The position numbers and the translations under genes are program-made. Positions 54,745-63,627 of a stretch of 64,000 nt of DNA are shown here, in pieces; within the stretch, counting starts at the first letter, position 1; every line of letters starts with the position of its first letter. This DNA comes from Marisediminicola sp040546025 (GTDB taxonomy: Bacteria > Actinomycetota > Actinomycetes > Actinomycetales > Microbacteriaceae): contig NZ_JBEPNA010000001.1 in assembly GCF_040546025.1 (NCBI RefSeq), forward strand, positions 124,001 through 188,000. The letters are read 5' to 3'. The notes below the pieces were generated by a model. It was given only the letters and a program-made list of their open reading frames with translations, was not told the origin of the DNA and did not search any database.

Positions 54745-55920
54745 ATGAGAACCCCCAGGCGCACCACAGCCCTACTGGGCATCGCCGCAGCCGTGCTGCT
54801 GGCCACCACGGCATGCAGCGGCGGACTACTCGGCGGCGAGGCCGAGGACGACGGCGAAGCGGCAACCGGCCCGATCAAGATCGGCATGGTCATCCCGATC
54901 TCCGGCAGCAGCGCCCCCACCGGCGAGTACATGCAGAACGGCGCCGAGCTCGCCGTCAAGGAGATCAACGACGCCGGCGGAATCCTCGACGGACGCATGC
55001 TCGAACTCCTCGTCGAGGACGAGGCCTGCGACGCCCAGCAGGGAGTCGCGAGCGCCAACAAGCTCGTCTCGAGCGAGGTCGTCGTCTCGGTCGGCGGATA
55101 CTGCTCCGGCGCGACGCTGCCGCAGCTGCCGATCTTCGGCGGCGCGAACATCCCGATGATCATTCCGGCCGCCAACTCCCAAGACCTCGTGCGCGAGGGC
55201 CTGAAGAACGTGTTCCTGATCAACGGCACCGGCCTCCAGCAGTCCACCGCGGCCCTCGACTTCATCACGAAGTCGGGCTACGCCACCGTCGCACTGGTCG
55301 ATGACAACACGAGCTACTCGACCGACATCACCACCGAGACCGAGTCGCAGATCACCGAGGATGGCACGGCCGAGGTCGTGCTCAACACCTCCGTCAACGC
55401 GGGTGAGAGCGACTACTCCGCCGTCGTGCGCGACATCACCGGGTCCGGTGCGGAGATCGTCTACTGGACCGGCTACTACCAGGAGGGCGGCCTGATCATC
55501 GACCAGCTCCGCCAGGCGGGCTACGCCGGAGAGATCATGGTCGCCGACGGCAGCGCCGACGCGACGCTCGCCGAGATCGCCGGCGACGCGGCCGAGGGCG
55601 TCTTCGCCACGATGACGCCGACCCCCGACACCCTCGAGGGCGCCGAGGAATGGATCGCGAACTACGAGGCCGAGTTCGGCGCCGCTCCCGGCCCGTACTC
55701 GACCCAGTCGTACGACGCCGTGCGTCTCGCCGCCGAGGCGATCGAGAGCGCCGGGGGCACCGGCGGCGACGAGGTCATCGCGGCGCTCGAGGGCATCAGC
55801 GGCTTCGACATGTTCTCCGGCCCGCTGGAGTTCACCGACGAGCACACGCTGTCCAACGGCGGGTTCGTCATCCTCAAGATGGAGGGCGGAAAGTTCGTTC
55901 TCGAGGACTCCCTGTCCTGA
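54745..55920 (+). CDS. HAAT-type ABC transporter substrate-binding lipoprotein
   Basis: 391 aa. A lipoprotein signal (LLGIAAAVLLATTAC, Cys24) is followed by a Leu/Ile/Val-binding-protein-like domain: IKIGMVIPISGSSAPTGEYM, NGAELAVKEINDAGGILDGR, PMIIPAANSQDLVREGLKNV, and GPYSTQSYDAVRLAAEAIES. ATG 54745 has AAGGAGAGG upstream. It captures the substrate outside the cell for the permease and ATPase genes downstream. By context the ligand is probably hydroxyproline, proline or a related betaine and not branched-chain amino acids. A stem-loop follows the gene. Confidence 0.88.
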   Translation: MRTPRRTTALLGIAAAVLLATTACSGGLLGGEAEDDGEAATGPIKIGMVIPISGSSAPTGEYMQNGAELAVKEINDAGGILDGRMLELLVEDEACDAQQGVASANKLVSSEVVVSVGGYCSGATLPQLPIFGGANIPMIIPAANSQDLVREGLKNVFLINGTGLQQSTAALDFITKSGYATVALVDDNTSYSTDITTETESQITEDGTAEVVLNTSVNAGESDYSAVVRDITGSGAEIVYWTGYYQEGGLIIDQLRQAGYAGEIMVADGSADATLAEIAGDAAEGVFATMTPTPDTLEGAEEWIANYEAEFGAAPGPYSTQSYDAVRLAAEAIESAGGTGGDEVIAALEGISGFDMFSGPLEFTDEHTLSNGGFVILKMEGGKFVLEDSLS

Positions 55921-55937
55921 CCGTCTGATTGACGGAT

Positions 55938-55971
55938 GCCGCGGCCGGGGTCCCCGAGACCCGGCCGCGGC
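55938..55971 (+). terminator. Stem-loop between binding-protein and permease genes
   Basis: GCCGCGGCCGGGGTC (from 55938) pairs with GACCCGGCCGCGGC (to 55971) except for one bulged G, with a short loop. It sits 18 bases after the stop codon and before the permease gene. Such hairpins reduce downstream transcription and stabilise the upstream mRNA, giving excess binding protein. Confidence 0.65.
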
Positions 55972-56005
55972 ACCCGTCTCAATCCCCTCACTGGACAGGT
56001 AGCTC

Positions 56006-56899
56006 ATGAGTCAAATCATTTGGGACGGGCTCTTCGTCGGCTCGTTCTACGCCCTGATCGCGCTGGGTTACAGCATGGTCTACGGCATCATCAAACTCCT
56101 CAACTTCGCCCACGGCGACCTCTACATGCTCGGCGCCTTCATCGGTTTCGCCGTGCTCGCGTCGTTCGGCGGCCTCGCCACCTCGCTCGGGCTGTTCGCC
56201 CTCGTCATCGTGATGATGCTGAGCATGCTGATCACCGGCACCGTCGGAGTGGTCATCGAGCGCCTCGCCTACAGACCGTTGAGAGGGGCCCCGCGATTAG
56301 CCGTGCTCATCACAGCGGTGGGCGCCTCCTTCACCCTCGAGTACGGCATCGCCGCCATCGCCGGCCCGAACCCCAGGGGATTCCCCATCCGGCTCACCGG
56401 CGACGTCTTCGTGGTGCTGGGCGCGCGGGTGACGCTGCCGCAGATCGTGCTGATGATCATCGCCGGCCTGCTGATGATCGCGCTCGACACCTACATCCGC
56501 CGCACCTCGACGGGCCGCGCAATGCGGGCGATCTCCCTCGACATGAAGGGATCGCTGCTCATGGGAGTCAACGTGAATGCCGTGATCAGCCGCACCTTCT
56601 TCATCGGCTCGGCACTCGCGGGCGCCGCCGGCGTGATGGCCGGGGCCTACTACGGCAAGATCGACTTCCTGATGGGCTTCATCATCGGGCTCAAGGCGTT
56701 CACCGCGGCGGTCATCGGCGGGATCGGCAACATCCGCGGCGCCATGCTCGGCGGCCTCGTGCTCGGCCTGGTCGAGGCCTTCGGGTCCGAGCTGGTCGGC
56801 GGGCAGTGGCGTGACGCATTCGCGTTCGCCGTTCTCATCCTCTTCCTGACCCTGCGCCCGACCGGAATCCTCGGCGAGCGCGTTACGGAGCGTGTCTGA
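56006..56899 (+). CDS. HAAT ABC transporter permease (LivH-like)
   Basis: 297 aa with about eight transmembrane helices. Family signature: IWDGLFVGSFYALIALGYSM at the N-terminus, IIKLLNFAHGDLYMLGAFIG, VLITAVGASFTLEYGIAAIA, MRAISLDMKGSLLMGVNVNA (the EAA-like cytoplasmic loop) and AVIGGIGNIRGAMLGGLVLG. It forms the channel with the LivM-like subunit. It follows the binding-protein gene and its hairpin and precedes the second permease directly (1-base gap). Confidence 0.9.
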   Translation: MSQIIWDGLFVGSFYALIALGYSMVYGIIKLLNFAHGDLYMLGAFIGFAVLASFGGLATSLGLFALVIVMMLSMLITGTVGVVIERLAYRPLRGAPRLAVLITAVGASFTLEYGIAAIAGPNPRGFPIRLTGDVFVVLGARVTLPQIVLMIIAGLLMIALDTYIRRTSTGRAMRAISLDMKGSLLMGVNVNAVISRTFFIGSALAGAAGVMAGAYYGKIDFLMGFIIGLKAFTAAVIGGIGNIRGAMLGGLVLGLVEAFGSELVGGQWRDAFAFAVLILFLTLRPTGILGERVTERV

Positions 56900-56900
56900 C

Positions 56901-57950
56901 ATGAGCGAGAACACCGACACCACATTCGCGCCGCCCCCGCCGCCCAAGACGAACACGCTGGGCGCGCGCGTCACGGCGATTTTCGAGAACAAATACATCG
57001 GATTGCCGGCCCTCGGCATTGCCCTGCTGATGCCATTCATCACGGCATCCGCCTATTCGCTCAACGTGATGACCACCGCCCTGATCTTCGTGGTGCTCGC
57101 GGCCGGCCTCAACATCGTCGTCGGGTACTGCGGACTGCTCGACCTCGGCTACATCGCCTTCCTCGCGGTGGGCGCGTACACCGCCGGCATCCTGTCCAAG
57201 ATGTTCGAGCTGCCCGTGCTGTTCACCCTTCCCGCGGTGATCGTGATGACGGTGCTCGCTGGGCTCCTCATCGGGGCCCCGACGCTGCGGCTGCGCAGCG
57301 ACTACCTCGCGATCGTCACGCTCGGGTTCGGCGAGATCACCCGCATCACCGCGAACAACCTCCAGGTGACGGGCGGGCCGTCGGGAATCTTCGGCATCCC
57401 CAGCTTCCTCACCATCGGCGAGTTCGACCTGCAACAGCCGGTGATCTTCTACTACATCACCGTGCTGATCGTGGCGGGGCTCGTTCTCGCCGCGGCGCGG
57501 CTGGGCAAGTCCCGGCTCGGCCGGGCCTGGCGCTACGTCAAGGAGGACGAGGACGCCGCCGAGGCGATGGGCATCCACACCTACAAGGTCAAGCTGCTCG
57601 CCTACATCTTCGGCGCGGTCTGGGGCGGGTTCGCAGGGATCCTTTTCGCATCCCACCTGTCGGCGGTGTCGCCGCAGAGCTTTCTGTTCCTGCAGTCGGC
57701 CCTCGTGCTGATGGCCGTCGTGCTCGGCGGCATGGGCAACATGAAGGGAGTCGTTCTCGGCGCCCTCGTGATCAGCCTGCTGCCCGAGCTGCTCCGCGAT
57801 TTCGCCGAATATCGCTACCTCGTCTTCGGCGTGCTGCTCGTCGTGGTCATGGTGTTCCGCCCGCAGGGCTTCTGGCCCGCGCGCGGACAGGAGGCCGAAC
57901 GTAAGATAACCGCGGTGGATGCCGCAGTGGCCGAGGGGAGAAGCCGATGA
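56901..57950 (+). CDS. HAAT ABC transporter permease (LivM-like)
   Basis: 349 aa; ATG 56901 chosen with GGAG upstream, although a GTG three codons earlier overlaps the previous gene. About eight to nine helices: LNVMTTALIFVVLAAGLNIV, GYCGLLDLGYIAFLAVGAYT, TLRLRSDYLAIVTLGFGEIT, and the cytoplasmic coupling loop RYVKEDEDAAEAMGIHTYKV. AVVLGGMGNMKGVVLGALVI follows. It pairs with the LivH-like permease. Confidence 0.9.
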   Translation: MSENTDTTFAPPPPPKTNTLGARVTAIFENKYIGLPALGIALLMPFITASAYSLNVMTTALIFVVLAAGLNIVVGYCGLLDLGYIAFLAVGAYTAGILSKMFELPVLFTLPAVIVMTVLAGLLIGAPTLRLRSDYLAIVTLGFGEITRITANNLQVTGGPSGIFGIPSFLTIGEFDLQQPVIFYYITVLIVAGLVLAAARLGKSRLGRAWRYVKEDEDAAEAMGIHTYKVKLLAYIFGAVWGGFAGILFASHLSAVSPQSFLFLQSALVLMAVVLGGMGNMKGVVLGALVISLLPELLRDFAEYRYLVFGVLLVVVMVFRPQGFWPARGQEAERKITAVDAAVAEGRSR

Positions 57951-58741
57951 GCGCCGTGCTCGAGGTCACAGACCTGCAGATCCAGTTCGGCGGGGTCAAG
58001 GCTGTCGACGGTCTCTCGTTCGTCGCCAACGCCAAGGAGATCATCGCCGTCATCGGCCCCAACGGGGCCGGTAAGACGTCGGCGTTCAACTGCATCACGG
58101 GCTTCTACAAGCCCACCGGCGGCAGCGTGACACTCAACGGGGCCGAGATCACCGGCAAGCGCCCGGCGGACATCGCTGCCGGCGGAGTCTCGCGCACCTT
58201 CCAGAACCTGAGGCTGTTCCCCGACCTCACCGTGCTGGACAACGTGCGCGCAGGCATGCACCTCTACGGTGGCCAGAACTTCCTCGACGCCATCTTCCAC
58301 ACCCCGCGGTTCAAGCGCAGCGAGACGCTCTACACCGACGAGGCCCACTACTGGCTCGACTTCGTCGGCTACAAGGGGCAGCGCGGCGTGCCGATCCGCA
58401 ACCTGGCCTACGGCCAACAGAAGCAGGTCGAGATCGCCCGGGCTCTCGCCCGCAAGGCCGAGCTGCTGCTGCTCGACGAGCCCGCCGCGGGACTCAACCA
58501 CAACGAGAAGCAGACGTTGCTCGAACTCGTTCGGCGCATCCGCGACCTCGGCACCGCTGTCGTGCTCATCGAGCACGACATGGGCCTGGTGATGGAGGTG
58601 TCGGAGCGCATCGTGGTGATGAACTTCGGCAAGGAGATCGCCGAGGGAACCCCCGCCGAGGTGAAGGCAAACCCCGCCGTGATCGAGGCGTACCTCGGCA
58701 AGGACGACGAAGAGGAGGTGCCCTCTCGTGGCGATGCTTGA
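57947..58741 (+). CDS. HAAT ABC transporter ATPase (LivG-like)
   Basis: 264 aa. Walker A GPNGAGKTSAFNCITG (near residues 34-49), Q-loop SRTFQNLRLFPDLTVLDNVR, ABC signature variant LAYGQQKQVEIARALARKAE (LAYGQQ), Walker B LLLLDEPAAGLNHNEKQTLL and switch His in VLIEHDMGLVMEVSERIVVM. The ATG overlaps the permease stop (ATGA). It is the first of two ATPases powering the importer. Confidence 0.92.
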   Translation: MSAVLEVTDLQIQFGGVKAVDGLSFVANAKEIIAVIGPNGAGKTSAFNCITGFYKPTGGSVTLNGAEITGKRPADIAAGGVSRTFQNLRLFPDLTVLDNVRAGMHLYGGQNFLDAIFHTPRFKRSETLYTDEAHYWLDFVGYKGQRGVPIRNLAYGQQKQVEIARALARKAELLLLDEPAAGLNHNEKQTLLELVRRIRDLGTAVVLIEHDMGLVMEVSERIVVMNFGKEIAEGTPAEVKANPAVIEAYLGKDDEEEVPSRGDA

Positions 58742-59438
58742 ATTCGACAACGTCGAGGTGTTCTACGGCAAGGTGCAGGCACTGCGCGGAATCAGCCTGC
58801 GGGTCGACGAGGGCGAGATCGTCGCCCTGCTCGGCAACAACGGCGCCGGCAAGACCACGACCCTCTCGACGGCATCCGCCATCGTGCGCGTGCACTCCGG
58901 CTCGGTGACCTTCGACGGCACCGACATCTCCAAGGCCCAGCCCTGGAACGTCGTCGGGTCCGGACTCATCCACGTGCCGGAGGGCCGACGCATCTTCAGC
59001 ACCCTCTCGGTGCTCGAGAACCTGCAGCTCGGCGGCTACCTCGTCAAGGAGCGCGGCCTCGTCGCCAAGCGGATCGAGCAGGTCTTCGAACTGCTGCCGC
59101 TGCTCGCGGAACGCCGCGCCCAGCACGGCGGAACGCTGTCCGGCGGCGAGCAGCAGATGCTCGCGATCGGGCGGGCGCTCGTGGCCGGTCCGAAAATGCT
59201 CATGCTCGACGAGCCGTCCATGGGGCTCGCGCCGCTCATCGTCGCCCAGGTGATGCAGGTCATCAGCGACATTCGCGACCAGGGCACGACCGTGCTGCTC
59301 GTCGAGCAGAACGCTCGAGCTGCGCTCAAGGTCACCGACCGCGCCTACGTGATCGAAGACGGTGCGACGACGCTCGAAGGGCGGGCATCCGACCTCATCT
59401 CGGACTCCCGCATCATCGACGCCTACCTCGGCGCATGA
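58728..59438 (+). CDS. HAAT ABC transporter ATPase (LivF-like)
   Basis: 236 aa, GTG start overlapping the LivG-like gene by 14 bases. Walker A GNNGAGKTTTLSTASAI, Q-loop PEGRRIFSTLSVLENLQLGG, signature LSGGEQQMLAIGRALVAGPK, Walker B LMLDEPSMGLAPLIVAQVMQ and LLVEQNARAALKVTDRAYVI. This completes the five-gene importer. The following 69-base spacer carries a new promoter. Confidence 0.92.
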   Translation: MAMLEFDNVEVFYGKVQALRGISLRVDEGEIVALLGNNGAGKTTTLSTASAIVRVHSGSVTFDGTDISKAQPWNVVGSGLIHVPEGRRIFSTLSVLENLQLGGYLVKERGLVAKRIEQVFELLPLLAERRAQHGGTLSGGEQQMLAIGRALVAGPKMLMLDEPSMGLAPLIVAQVMQVISDIRDQGTTVLLVEQNARAALKVTDRAYVIEDGATTLEGRASDLISDSRIIDAYLGA

Positions 59439-59467
59439 CGGGCGCCGTGAACCCGCCCGGCGCTAGT

Positions 59468-59483
59468 AGTGTGTAACATACTA
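59468..59483 (+). promoter_or_regulatory. Promoter/operator of the dehydrogenase operon
   Basis: AGTGTGT-A-ACATACT (59468-59482) is a palindrome with one mismatch, and a TACTAT -10-like hexamer (59478-59483) overlaps its right arm. It lies 25 bases before the GTG of the dehydrogenase gene. The motif differs from the one in the transporter promoter, so either a second regulator or relaxed binding is implied. Confidence 0.5.
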
Positions 59484-59507
59484 TAAGTCGATCGGAAGGG
59501 GAGGCGC

Positions 59508-60695
59508 GTGGCGAACGATGTGATCGTCATCGGCGCGGGCATCATCGGTGCCGCCTGCGCCAGGGCACTCGCCGTCGCCGGCGTAGCGGTCACCGTGGTC
59601 GACCGCGGCACAACCGCGAGCGGCACGTCCGCGGCCTGCGAGGGCAACCTGCTGGTCTCCGACAAGGGGCCCGGCTATGAGCTCCAGCTCGCGCAGTACG
59701 CCTCCTCCCTCTGGGACGGCACCGTGGCCCGGCTCCGGGAGGAGCTCGGGCGGGGATTCCCCTCGCTCGAATTCGACCGCAAGGGCGGCCTTGTCGTCGC
59801 AACGACCGCCGCAGGTGCCCGCCCGCTGCTTGACTTCGCGGCCCTGCAGCGCGGCGCGGGAGTCGAAGCGCGGGTGCTCGACGCCGCCGAGGCCAGAGAG
59901 CTCGAACCCGACCTCACCCACTCGTTCCAGGCAGCCGTCTTCTATCCGGAGGATGCCCAGGTGCAGCCGGCCATCGCGACCGACGCCCTGATGGCATCCG
60001 CCCAGCAGCATGGCGCCCGGCTGCTCGAGAACACACCCGTCAGCGGCGGCATTCGCGATTCCTCCGGCGCCCTCGTCGGGGTGCAGACGCCGCAGGGCCC
60101 GCTGCGCGCCTCGCGCGTGCTCATCGCGGCCGGCCCCTGGTCGGGCGAGGTCGCTGAACTTCTCGGCGTCGCGTTGCCCGTGCGCCCGCGTCGCGGCGAG
60201 CTGCTCGTGACCTCCCGCATGCCGCATCGCATCTTCCACAAGGTCTACGACGGCGACTACGTTGGCGCCGTGGGGTCGGATGCCGGCGACCTGCAGGTGT
60301 CGAGCGTCGTCGAGTCCACCGCCGCCGGCACCGTGCTCATCGGCTCGTCCCGCCAGCAGAAGGGCTTCGACTCGCGGCTCGAGGTCGAGGTGCTCGGCCA
60401 GCTCGCCGCGAAGGCACTGCGGTTGTTCCCGTTCCTCGCCGGAGCCCAGGTGATGCGCAGCTACGGGGGCTTCCGCCCGTTCATGCCCGACCACCTGCCG
60501 CTCATTGGGGAGGACCCGCGCCTGCCCGGACTCTGGCACGCGACCGGCCACGAGGGCGCCGGCATCGGCCTCAGCCTCGCCACCGCCGAGCTCGTGCGCG
60601 ACCTGATGCTCGGAACCCCGACGCGCATCGATGCGGCCCCGTTCCAGGCGTCCCGTGCCTCGCTGCTGCCGCACCTCACCGGGGTGGCGGCGTGA
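59508..60695 (+). CDS. FAD-dependent D-amino acid/D-hydroxyproline dehydrogenase, beta-type subunit
   Basis: 395 aa, GTG start with GGAAGGGGAGG upstream. DadA/GlyOx (DAO) fold: VIVIGAGIIGAACARALAVA (FAD site), TASGTSAACEGNLLVSDKGP, DLTHSFQAAVFYPEDAQVQP, and the C-terminal RSYGGFRPFMPDHLPLIGED plus GLWHATGHEGAGIGLSLATA. In hydroxyproline operons this subunit oxidises cis-4-hydroxy-D-proline to pyrroline-4-hydroxy-2-carboxylate. Its stop overlaps the ferredoxin-like subunit gene by 4 bases. Confidence 0.88.
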   Translation: MANDVIVIGAGIIGAACARALAVAGVAVTVVDRGTTASGTSAACEGNLLVSDKGPGYELQLAQYASSLWDGTVARLREELGRGFPSLEFDRKGGLVVATTAAGARPLLDFAALQRGAGVEARVLDAAEARELEPDLTHSFQAAVFYPEDAQVQPAIATDALMASAQQHGARLLENTPVSGGIRDSSGALVGVQTPQGPLRASRVLIAAGPWSGEVAELLGVALPVRPRRGELLVTSRMPHRIFHKVYDGDYVGAVGSDAGDLQVSSVVESTAAGTVLIGSSRQQKGFDSRLEVEVLGQLAAKALRLFPFLAGAQVMRSYGGFRPFMPDHLPLIGEDPRLPGLWHATGHEGAGIGLSLATAELVRDLMLGTPTRIDAAPFQASRASLLPHLTGVAA

Positions 60696-61039
60696 GCCCG
60701 CGGATGCTGCCGGCCGGCGACGACCCGATCCGCCCTGCAGTTCCGACCGCGCTCGCCATCACCCTCGATGGGGAGCGACTCGAGGGCATTGCCGGGCAGA
60801 GCATCGCCGGGGTGATCCTCGCCAGCGGCCGGCTCGGCTTCCGCCGTACCTCCGCCGCGGGCCGCCCACGGGGCATCTTCTGTGGAATCGGCGTCTGCTT
60901 CGACTGCCTGGTCGAGGTCGACGGCGCCCGCGACGTGCGCGCCTGCCAGCGCCGTGCGGTCGACGGCAACGTGGTCGTCACGCAGCACGACGCTCTACCG
61001 GTGCCGCCGGGCTCCGAACGGGGCGGCCGCGATGACTGA
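60692..61039 (+). CDS. [2Fe-2S]-binding subunit of the dehydrogenase (gamma type)
   Basis: 115 aa. Residues 20-105 form a plant-type ferredoxin-like domain: ITLDGERLEGIAGQSIAGVI, and the cluster ligands CGIGVCFDCLVEVDG followed by RACQRRAVDGNVVVTQ (Cys-x4-Cys-x2-Cys and a fourth Cys 11 residues on). It matches the small Fe-S subunit of hydroxyproline dehydrogenase and opine or sarcosine oxidase complexes. It overlaps both neighbours. Confidence 0.88.
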   Translation: MSPRMLPAGDDPIRPAVPTALAITLDGERLEGIAGQSIAGVILASGRLGFRRTSAAGRPRGIFCGIGVCFDCLVEVDGARDVRACQRRAVDGNVVVTQHDALPVPPGSERGGRDD

Positions 61040-62522
61040 GGTGCTCATCATCGGAGCCGGACCCGCCGGCCTCGCCGCCGCCCGCGCGGCCCGCCGGCGC
61101 GGCGCATCCGTCATCGTCCTCGACTCGAGCGACCAGCTGGGCGGCCAGTACTGGCGCCACCTCCCGGCCGAGCGCCCCTCCACGCGGGAGCACACGCTGC
61201 ACCACCACTTCCGGCAGTTCCAGGCCCTGAGTCGCGAGCTCGAGCAGGATCCCGGTTGCCGGATCCTTCGCAACGCCCAGGTCTGGGCGATCGAGCAGGG
61301 GTCGGCGGCATCCGCCAACGCCGGCAGCCTCCCCGGCGCATCCGCGGGGCCCGGCACCGTGCACGTGCTCCTCGGCGAACCCGACGGCGAGAACCGCGAG
61401 CGCCTCGTCGTGCGCCCCGACCGCATCGTTCTCGCCACGGGCGCGCACGACCGCACCCTGCCCTTCCCCGGCTGGGACCTCCCGGGCGTCTTCACCGGCG
61501 GTGCCGCACAGGCCCTTGCCAAGGGGGAGCGCATCGTCGTCGGCGACCGGGTTGTCGTGGCCGGCGCCGGACCGTTCCTGCTTCCCGTCGCCGCCGCACT
61601 CGCGAAGACCGGATCGGGAGTCGTCGGGGTGTTCGAGGCCAGCGGCGCGCCTACCCTCGTTCGCGGCTGGCTACCCCAGCCCTGGCAGCTCGTCAGCGCG
61701 GGCGGCAAGGCCCTCGAACTCGCGGGCTACGTCGCCGGGCAGCTCCGGCACCGCATCCCCTACTCCACGGGCCGCGCGGTCGTCGCCGCGCACGGAACCG
61801 ACCGGGTCGAGGCAGTCACCATCGCCGACGTCGACGCCGACTGGGTGCCGATCCCCGGTACGCGACGGCGCATCGCCGCCGATGCCGTGTGCGTCAGCCA
61901 CGGGTTCACCCCGCGCCTCGAGCTCGCCATCGCCGCCGGGTGCGCGCTCGGCCCGGAGCGCTTCGTCACGGTCGACGACGGTCAGCAGACCACCGTCGCC
62001 GGCGTACACGCCGCGGGGGAGATAACCGGAATCGGCGGCGTCGACCTCGCACTGGCCGAGGGCCAGATCGCCGGGCATGTCGCTGCGGGCGGCACCGCCG
62101 CCGACCCGTCGGTCGCCGGGGCCGTCCGCCGTCGCCGCGTGTTCGCGAGCTTCGCGCGCCGCATCGAGGCCGCCCATGGCATCCGTCCCGGCTGGCCCGC
62201 CATGCTCGAGCCCGACACCATCGTCTGCCGCTGCGAGGAAGTCACCTACGGCCGCCTCTGCGGGGTCGCCGACAGCACCGCCTCCCGGTCGCTGCGTGCG
62301 CTGAAGCTCAGCACCCGCGCCGGGCTCGGCATCTGCCAGGGCCGCATCTGCGGGCGTTCCGTCGAGGAGCTGCTGCAGGCGCGCACCGGCGGTCTCGGCG
62401 ACGGCTCATCCACCGACCGGCGGCCGATCGCCGCCCCCATCCGTCTCGGGGAACTCGCCGCGGGAACCACCGCGCACCCCGACACCGACCACACGACCGA
62501 TAAAGCGAAAGGGACGCAATGA
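61032..62522 (+). CDS. FAD/NAD(P)-binding subunit of the dehydrogenase with BFD-like Fe-S domain (alpha type)
   Basis: 496 aa from the ATG at 61032, overlapping the previous gene by 8 bases. N-terminal FAD fold VLIIGAGPAGLAAARAARRR, LDSSDQLGGQYWRHLPAERP, a second dinucleotide site VVVAGAGPFLLPVAAALAKT, and AGEITGIGGVDLALAEGQIA. The C-terminal BFD-like [2Fe-2S] domain is IVCRCEEVTYGRLCGV and GLGICQGRICGRSVEELLQA (CxC...CxxxxC). It passes electrons from the beta subunit's FAD to a respiratory carrier. Confidence 0.87.
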   Translation: MTEVLIIGAGPAGLAAARAARRRGASVIVLDSSDQLGGQYWRHLPAERPSTREHTLHHHFRQFQALSRELEQDPGCRILRNAQVWAIEQGSAASANAGSLPGASAGPGTVHVLLGEPDGENRERLVVRPDRIVLATGAHDRTLPFPGWDLPGVFTGGAAQALAKGERIVVGDRVVVAGAGPFLLPVAAALAKTGSGVVGVFEASGAPTLVRGWLPQPWQLVSAGGKALELAGYVAGQLRHRIPYSTGRAVVAAHGTDRVEAVTIADVDADWVPIPGTRRRIAADAVCVSHGFTPRLELAIAAGCALGPERFVTVDDGQQTTVAGVHAAGEITGIGGVDLALAEGQIAGHVAAGGTAADPSVAGAVRRRRVFASFARRIEAAHGIRPGWPAMLEPDTIVCRCEEVTYGRLCGVADSTASRSLRALKLSTRAGLGICQGRICGRSVEELLQARTGGLGDGSSTDRRPIAAPIRLGELAAGTTAHPDTDHTTDKAKGTQ

Positions 62523-63439
62523 CCGACAAAACATTCGACTTGGGAGGCGTCATCGTCGCGACCACCCTCGCCTTCAAAGACGACGCCTCTGCGCCCGGCG
62601 GACTCGCCGTCGACTACGACAGGTTCGCGGCGCACTGCGACTGGCTCATCAACAACGGATGCCGCGGCGTCGGACCAAACGGATCGCTCGGCGAGTACTC
62701 GTCGCTCACCGATGAGGAGCGCCGCAAGGTCGTGCAGGTCGCCGTGGAGACCGTCGGCGACCGCGGCCTCGTCGTCGCGGGAGTTCACGGTGTCGGCTGG
62801 CACCAGGCCAAGAAGTGGGCCGAATACGCCCAGGAGGACGGCGCCGACGGCGTGCTGCTGCTCCCGCCGACGATCTACCGGGCGAACGAGTCCGAGGTGA
62901 TCGAGCACTTCACGAGGGTCGCCGAGGTCGGGATGCCGATCATGGCCTACAACAACCCCTTCGACACCAAGGTCGACCTCGTACCCTCGCTCGTCGCGAA
63001 GCTCGCCGAGATTCCCGAGGTCGTGGCGATCAAGGAGTTCTCGGCCGATATTCGCCGGGTGCTCGAGATCAAGGAGCTGTGCGACATCGACGTCATCTGC
63101 GGCGCCGACGACCTGCTATTCGAGTCGCTCGTCGCGGGCGCGACGGGCTGGTTCGCCGGGTACCCGAATGCGTTCCCGCGCGAGGCAGTCGAAATCTACG
63201 ACCTCGTCAAGGCCGGCCGCATTGCGGACGCCCTCGAGATCTACACGGCGCTCGTCGCGGTGTTCCGCTGGGACTCGAAGACCGAGTTCGTGCAGGCAAT
63301 CAAGCTCTCGGTCGATATGGCCGGCGGCAGCTACGGCGGGGCGACCCGCCCGCCGCGCGGTCCGCTGAGCCCGGAGAACGAGGCGCAGGTGCGCGCGGAC
63401 ACGCAGCGCGCACTCGACTTCCTCGCCGCCCGCCGCTAG
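62519..63439 (+). CDS. DapA-family deaminase, probable 1-pyrroline-4-hydroxy-2-carboxylate deaminase
   Basis: 306 aa TIM-barrel lyase of the dihydrodipicolinate synthase family. Schiff-base Lys172 lies in VVAIKEFSADIRRVLEIKEL, the catalytic Tyr in MPIMAYNNPFDTKVDLVPSL, and the GxxGE loop in GCRGVGPNGSLGEYSSLTDE. In hydroxyproline catabolism this family deaminates pyrroline-4-hydroxy-2-carboxylate to alpha-ketoglutarate semialdehyde. It is coupled to the dehydrogenase by a 4-base overlap. A DapA role is unlikely in this setting. Confidence 0.87.
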   Translation: MTDKTFDLGGVIVATTLAFKDDASAPGGLAVDYDRFAAHCDWLINNGCRGVGPNGSLGEYSSLTDEERRKVVQVAVETVGDRGLVVAGVHGVGWHQAKKWAEYAQEDGADGVLLLPPTIYRANESEVIEHFTRVAEVGMPIMAYNNPFDTKVDLVPSLVAKLAEIPEVVAIKEFSADIRRVLEIKELCDIDVICGADDLLFESLVAGATGWFAGYPNAFPREAVEIYDLVKAGRIADALEIYTALVAVFRWDSKTEFVQAIKLSVDMAGGSYGGATRPPRGPLSPENEAQVRADTQRALDFLAARR

Positions 63440-63530
63440 GCGCGCACCTTGCCGCTAGGTGCGCAGCTTGGCCGCCGAGTGTGCTCGTCCGCGCCGAGTG
63501 TGCCCGTCCGCGCCGAGCGTGCCCGTTCAT
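63434..63530 (+). repeat. 19-bp tandem repeats (two types) after the deaminase gene
   Basis: CGCTAGGCGCGCACCTTGC (63434-63452) is followed by a near copy (63453-63471). Three further 19-base units of another sequence (GCCGAGTGTGCTCGTCCGC type) lie at 63474-63492, 63493-63511 and 63512-63530. The first unit includes the stop codon of the deaminase gene. Rest of the spacer to 63627 holds no gene. Confidence 0.7.
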
Positions 63531-63627
63531 GGAGGCTCGCTCGGCGCACCAGAGCACCGTCGACGCAATTTGACTGGATCTTGAGGTGATGTGACCGGAG
63601 ACCCGGTCGCAGTGAAAGGATTGCCCG

